This document shows, piece after piece, positions 6,728 to 9,894 of a DNA stretch of 9,894 nt. The notes beneath the pieces were generated by a model. It made no database searches. It worked only from the letters and a program-made list of their open reading frames with translations, and had not been told where the DNA came from. Position numbers and translations under genes: made by a program. How positions within the stretch are numbered: the first letter of the stretch is position 1; each line of letters opens with the position of its first letter. Location: the NCBI GenBank assembly GCA_947458795.1, contig CANHCD010000055.1, positions 1-9,894 on the forward strand, read 5' to 3'. The DNA is from Cyclobacteriaceae bacterium (GTDB lineage: Bacteria > Bacteroidota > Bacteroidia > Cytophagales > Cyclobacteriaceae).

Positions 6728-7603
6728 TCAATTTCTTAGGTCCAAACCCCAATTCAATTTTTGGCGTAAGGTGTCAAAGAAATGATAGCTTGGCAATTTC
6801 ACCAATTTAGCGGAGAATGCTTCCTTTTTTACGCTTAATTTCACCTCGGAGGCAATTGAGGTGGACCTAGAGTCCAAAGAAATCATAAACTTATCCGTGC
6901 GGCCTTCAATCTCAAAGCTAATCTCCGCCTCGTCGGATACGATGATGGGTCGAACATTCAGATTGTGTGGACTTACGGGTGTAATCACGAAATTTTTAGC
7001 ACCTGGAGTGATTAATGGACCACCACAACTTAAAGAATAGCCAGTGGATCCTGTCGGGGTAGCCACGATTAAGCCATCCGCCCAGTAGGAGTTGAGGTAC
7101 TTGCCGTCGATGTAGGTGTGAACCGTGATCATCGATGAAGTATCCTTTTTGTGGATGGTAAATTCGTTTAGGGCAAAATTGACCCCATGGAATAGTTTTT
7201 TGGAGCTAGTCAAGGATAGCAAAATTCGAGATTCAATTTGGTAATTGCCCTTGGCTAATTCTTCAATTGCTTCTCCGATTTTATCGGTGGCCACATTTGC
7301 CAAAAATCCTAGTCTTCCGGTATTGAGTCCAAGAATTGGTATTTCTTTTTTTCCAACCATACAAACCGAGTCCAGCAGCGTGCCATCACCACCGATGGAA
7401 AGAAAAAAATCTAGCCCGTCGAAGTCTTCGGGACGGTGGAGGATTTGATAGGCAGGAGTTAAGGGGCTTAGAAGTCGCAGCTGTTGATCCAAAATAGGGG
7501 TTAAGCAGATCGCAATCCCCAGGGATTGTAGCTTTTCAAAAAGGCCTCCAAGAATGGGTAAAAATTCTGTCTTTAAGGATAAACCATGGATTGCAACCCT
7601 CAT
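6728..7603 (-). CDS. nadK: NAD kinase (ATP-NAD kinase)
   Basis: Phosphorylates NAD to NADP in the cytosol and so sets the NADP(H) supply for biosynthesis and redox defence. 291 residues, typical of bacterial enzymes. Motifs: SIGGDGTLLDS (residues 69-79, catalytic D73), NTGRLGFLA (94-102), ALNEF with the NE pair at 146-147, ADGLIVATPTGSTGYSLS (175-192), and SPHNLNVRP (211-219) in the beta-rich C-terminal domain. The ATG at 7603 lies 2 bp after the stop of the CBS-ACT gene, implying co-transcription and possible translational coupling. It ends TGA at 6730-6728. I recall its place between the CBS gene and the DUF6089 gene as conserved across many Bacteroidota. Confidence 0.97.
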   Translation of the reverse strand: MRVAIHGLSLKTEFLPILGGLFEKLQSLGIAICLTPILDQQLRLLSPLTPAYQILHRPEDFDGLDFFLSIGGDGTLLDSVCMVGKKEIPILGLNTGRLGFLANVATDKIGEAIEELAKGNYQIESRILLSLTSSKKLFHGVNFALNEFTIHKKDTSSMITVHTYIDGKYLNSYWADGLIVATPTGSTGYSLSCGGPLITPGAKNFVITPVSPHNLNVRPIIVSDEAEISFEIEGRTDKFMISLDSRSTSIASEVKLSVKKEAFSAKLVKLPSYHFFDTLRQKLNWGLDLRN

Positions 7604-7605
7604 TT

Positions 7606-8271
7606 CTAAATGTCTAAAAACCGCAACAAATTACCAATGCGTTCCTCATCCGCGCTCTGCCCAACTTCCTCCTGAGCGAAGTCCTTGACCTGGTATCCAA
7701 ATCTAACTAGGGTGGCTTTTACATGACGGGTATCTACCTTGTCTAATTTAAGGGTGACCTCCACTCCTTGCGAATCCAAGGGGTCATTGTAAAGCTGGCA
7801 ACTTAAAATTTTGGTATTTTCTGATTCGATAAGCCGGGAAATTTCGGAAAGCTGGAAGTCTTTCATCTGCAAGGAGATTACCAACACACTGCCTTGGGAA
7901 TGAATGGACAGATTGTTGGCATAGCCAGTCAATGCATCTTGAGTGGGAATGACCCCAAGGAACTGCTGGTCTCGCTCCATCACGCCAACCCATTTGGTTT
8001 GATGCTCCCCAGCCACCCGAATTACATCATAGAGATGCTGGTCTGCATACACCCAACAGGAGGCACATTCAAGCTCTATCTGAGCGATCTGAATATCTAA
8101 ATGGTCCTGCTCCAGGAGAATTTCATCTTCTACAAATCCCAAAAATAGGCCACCTTCCACTACGGGCAACGTAGTGAGCTCGAGCTCTTCCATTTTTTTT
8201 AATGCCGATCCTACTGGATCAGAAATCTTGATGGATGGAATGAGTGGGTGGATAAAATCTGCAGCTTGCAT
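7606..8271 (-). CDS. CBS-pair protein with C-terminal ACT-like domain
   Basis: Soluble 221-residue protein of unknown function, AcuB-like in layout. The first CBS motif spans about 5-55 (FIHPLIPSIKISDPVGSAL, TLPVVEGGLFLGFV). The second spans about 70-120 (SCWVYADQHLYDVIRVA, WVGVMERDQQFLGVIP). An ACT-like fold (about 127-196) follows (GSVLVISLQMKDFQLSEI, then GVEVTLKLD), then an acidic tail ending ERIGNLLRFLDI. CBS pairs usually bind adenine nucleotides and ACT domains usually bind small ligands such as amino acids; both regulate partner proteins. The gene is 2 bp from nadK, so control of NAD kinase or a shared metabolic signal is a fair hypothesis, not shown here. No DNA-binding or catalytic domain is visible. 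The ATG at 8271 has only a weak upstream signal. Confidence 0.9.
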   Translation of the reverse strand: MQAADFIHPLIPSIKISDPVGSALKKMEELELTTLPVVEGGLFLGFVEDEILLEQDHLDIQIAQIELECASCWVYADQHLYDVIRVAGEHQTKWVGVMERDQQFLGVIPTQDALTGYANNLSIHSQGSVLVISLQMKDFQLSEISRLIESENTKILSCQLYNDPLDSQGVEVTLKLDKVDTRHVKATLVRFGYQVKDFAQEEVGQSADEERIGNLLRFLDI

Positions 8272-8275
8272 GATT

Positions 8276-8316
8276 GAAAGTTAGGAAATCAATTCAAAAC
8301 ACAAAACGCTTTTGTG
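8276..8316 (-). promoter_or_regulatory. Inverted repeat and possible promoter upstream of the CBS gene
   Basis: The 78-bp gap between the transporter and CBS genes has a perfect 7-bp inverted repeat, CACAAAA-CGC-TTTTGTG (8300-8316). Within it, a minus-strand TTTG (8305-8302) is followed 18 nt later by TAACTTTC (8283-8276), one base off the Bacteroidota -7 box TAnnTTTG. A start from it would give almost no leader before the ATG at 8271. The repeat could instead be an operator or a weak AT-rich terminator for the transporter gene. Confidence 0.3.
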
Positions 8317-8349
8317 GGTGAACTTGTTCCCTTTCTTTTTTTGGAGGAA

Positions 8350-9549
8350 CTAGGACAGGAAGTTTTGAAACAAAATACCCAATAAAACCCCTCCTACCAC
8401 GATAATGGGGGAGGATATTTTGGTGAATTGGAGTAGGGAATAGGTGCCTAGAATAAAAAATATATGGAGAAAATTTGCCTCCAAAGGTTCGAAAAGTAGG
8501 TAGGCAGCTGCCAGTAACATACCACAGGAAACAGCATTGATCCCTTCTAAAGCGGCTCGAACGGGACGGTATAACTTGAGCTGGTCCCAAAATCGAATGA
8601 CGAAGAAAATCAAAAAGATCCCAGGAAGAAAAATCCCTGCTGTCGCAATCAGTCCTCCCGTCACAAATCCCATCAGGCCAAATTCCCGCATGGAAAGCGC
8701 ACCAATGTAGGAGGAGATGGAAAAGGTAGGCCCTGGGATGCCCTGGGACAAGGCATAGCCGGTCAGGAATTCTTCCGAGCTCAAGAAATGCTTTAAATCC
8801 ACAAATTCAGCATACAAATAGGGAATCAATACCTGCCCGCCACCAAAAATCAAGCTTCCATTGCGGTAAAAATTTTCAAAAAGCAAGATGGGCTGGGATT
8901 TGGTAATGGCCCCGGCAATAGCTGCAACGATCAAAACCCCTCCCCAGAGGTAGAAATTGCTCCATTTGATATGCAATGATTTGTCCTCTTCGACTTTGGG
9001 TTGGTTTTTGTACTTGATGGACGTGCTGAGCCCTCCCAAGAGGAGCATCACTGGAAAAATGTAGGGGGAACTGTAGAAGAAGGAAACAAAAGCCGAAAGC
9101 AACATCAAGACGATGGCTTCGGGAGTTTTGATCATTTTGGTGATTGTTTTTTGCGCAGCAAAAATGAGGAATCCAATAGCCATGGGTTGGATAAACTTGG
9201 CAAACTGGAGTGCTTTTGGGCTATTCTCTTGCAAAAAATGAATAAGGATAGCCGCTAAAATCATCGCGATTGTCGCGGGAAGGATCCAAACTAACAAGGT
9301 CAGATAAGCAAGTCGAGGGCCGCCCACCCGAAATCCAATTGCAGAGATTAATTGGGTGGAGGAGGGACCTGGTAGCATGCTGCAAAGCGCATTTAATTCC
9401 CAAAGTTCCTCCTCCTGTATGTAACCCCTTTTTTTGACCATGCGCTCGAGCATCATGGCAAGCAGCACCTGTGGGCCACCAAAAGCGGTCAGAGATAGGG
9501 TCAAGGTATCTCTTAGGAAGACTACATACCGGACCGCCCGAATAGACAT
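8350..9549 (-). CDS. chrA: CHR-family (chromate-type) transporter, two fused CHR domains
   Basis: Inner-membrane transporter of 399 residues, the long (LCHR) form made of two homologous halves. Each half has the family motifs: TAFGGPQ (residues 21-27) and MLPGPSSTQ (58-66) in the first; IFGGGQVLIPY (234-244) and GIPGPTFSIS (270-279) in the second. About ten or more hydrophobic segments are visible, with a charged linker at about 178-196 between halves. Characterised members export chromate, probably by proton exchange; many homologues in unexposed bacteria have unknown anion substrates, so chromate is inferred from the family only. The ATG at 9549 is 1 bp after the stop of the oxygenase gene, so the two are co-transcribed and probably translationally coupled. 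No chrB or other chromate gene is in the window. Confidence 0.92.
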   Translation of the reverse strand: MSIRAVRYVVFLRDTLTLSLTAFGGPQVLLAMMLERMVKKRGYIQEEELWELNALCSMLPGPSSTQLISAIGFRVGGPRLAYLTLLVWILPATIAMILAAILIHFLQENSPKALQFAKFIQPMAIGFLIFAAQKTITKMIKTPEAIVLMLLSAFVSFFYSSPYIFPVMLLLGGLSTSIKYKNQPKVEEDKSLHIKWSNFYLWGGVLIVAAIAGAITKSQPILLFENFYRNGSLIFGGGQVLIPYLYAEFVDLKHFLSSEEFLTGYALSQGIPGPTFSISSYIGALSMREFGLMGFVTGGLIATAGIFLPGIFLIFFVIRFWDQLKLYRPVRAALEGINAVSCGMLLAAAYLLFEPLEANFLHIFFILGTYSLLQFTKISSPIIVVGGVLLGILFQNFLS

Positions 9550-9550
9550 C

Positions 9551-9894
9551 CTATTTCCGTAGTCCTAGTTCACGTAGCCTTTCCTCCAAAAACTCACCTG
9601 CAGTGATGTCCGTAAATTGCTTGGGTTCAGTTTCAGAAATACAGCTAGGCAAACAGCTGAGATCCATCTCTGAACGTGGATGCATAAAGAAAGGGATGGA
9701 ATACCTGCTGGTATGCATCTTCTCGCGAGGAGGGTTGACCACGCGGTGGATGGTGGATTTCAACTTTTTGTTGGTAAAGCGCTCCAGCATATCTCCGACA
9801 TTCACCACCAACTGGTCAGGCAAGGCGGTGATTGGAATCCATTTTCCATCTCGACGAAGTACTTGAAGACCATCCGCACTTGCACCCATCAGCA
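9551..9894 (-). CDS. 2OG-Fe(II) dioxygenase, isopenicillin-N-synthase family, 5' partial
   Basis: C-terminal 114 or so residues of a cytosolic non-haem iron dioxygenase that uses 2-oxoglutarate or a related cosubstrate. Visible double-stranded beta-helix motifs: GASADGLQVLRRDGKW, LVVNVGDMLERFTN, and STIHRVVNPP with the distal iron-binding His (codon 9748-9746), then SRYSIPFF whose Arg and Ser bind the 2OG carboxylate. The first iron ligands (HxD) would lie just beyond the window edge. The ATG at 9889 is internal, not a start: the frame runs on to base 9894 reading LMGAS, and the family needs the missing N-terminal half. It ends TAG, 1 bp before the transporter gene. The substrate cannot be told; the family includes plant-type oxidases and many uncharacterised bacterial enzymes. 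Confidence 0.9.
   Translation of the reverse strand, partial: LMGASADGLQVLRRDGKWIPITALPDQLVVNVGDMLERFTNKKLKSTIHRVVNPPREKMHTSRYSIPFFMHPRSEMDLSCLPSCISETEPKQFTDITAGEFLEERLRELGLRK

Noticed and set aside
9887..9889. ATG at 9889 as the start of a 112-residue protein
   Set aside because: The frame continues to the window edge and the protein would lack the first iron ligands, so this is an internal Met of a longer oxygenase.
1..9894. Mobile elements, CRISPR arrays, tRNA or rRNA genes
   Set aside because: No transposase, integrase, direct-repeat array or tRNA-like cloverleaf was seen; gaps are under about 100 bp and coding looks uniform.

Overview
The window looks like chromosomal DNA of a Bacteroidota bacterium, most likely a Cytophagales member (Algoriphagus/Cyclobacteriaceae-like). 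The grounds are gene content and order: a PorG/DUF6089 barrel, a BamA with an enlarged third POTRA domain, two tandem Skp/OmpH chaperones, and the run CBS protein - nadK - DUF6089 - uppS - bamA - ompH - ompH. I recall that run from many Bacteroidota genomes, including Porphyromonas gingivalis. Weak or absent Shine-Dalgarno sequences also fit the phylum. The genus is a guess.

Layout. Left edge: one plus-strand gene, an RluB-type 23S rRNA pseudouridine synthase whose N-terminus is cut by the window edge (1-813). It converges on a thioredoxin gene, and the two share a bidirectional terminator (812-841). Everything from 840 to the right edge is on the minus strand. In transcription order (right to left) this is: a 2OG-Fe(II) oxygenase cut by the right edge (9551-9894), a two-domain CHR-family (chromate-type) transporter (8350-9549), a CBS-CBS-ACT protein (7606-8271), NAD kinase (6728-7603), the PorG-like barrel (5878-6636), undecaprenyl diphosphate synthase (5060-5797), BamA (2357-5053), two Skp/OmpH proteins (1738-2268 and 1177-1725), a strong terminator (1146-1169), and the thioredoxin (840-1145).

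How the genes fit together. uppS, bamA and the two ompH genes make one envelope-building block. UppS makes the lipid carrier for peptidoglycan and surface glycans. The Skp/OmpH proteins carry unfolded outer-membrane proteins through the periplasm. BamA inserts them. The PorG-like barrel is a predicted outer-membrane part of the type IX secretion system and so would itself be a BamA client. NAD kinase and the CBS-ACT protein form a tight pair (2-bp spacing), which suggests nucleotide-responsive control or a shared metabolic role. The transporter and oxygenase are a separate pair (1-bp spacing) and read as a local accessory arrangement.

The region is mostly conserved core chromosome. No mobile element, CRISPR array, tRNA or rRNA was seen, and no gene-free stretch exceeds about 100 bp. 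The points most worth a second look are the terminator abutting the thioredoxin start codon, the TTG start of the PorG-like gene, the uncharacterised CBS-ACT/NadK pair, and the two non-identical Skp paralogues.
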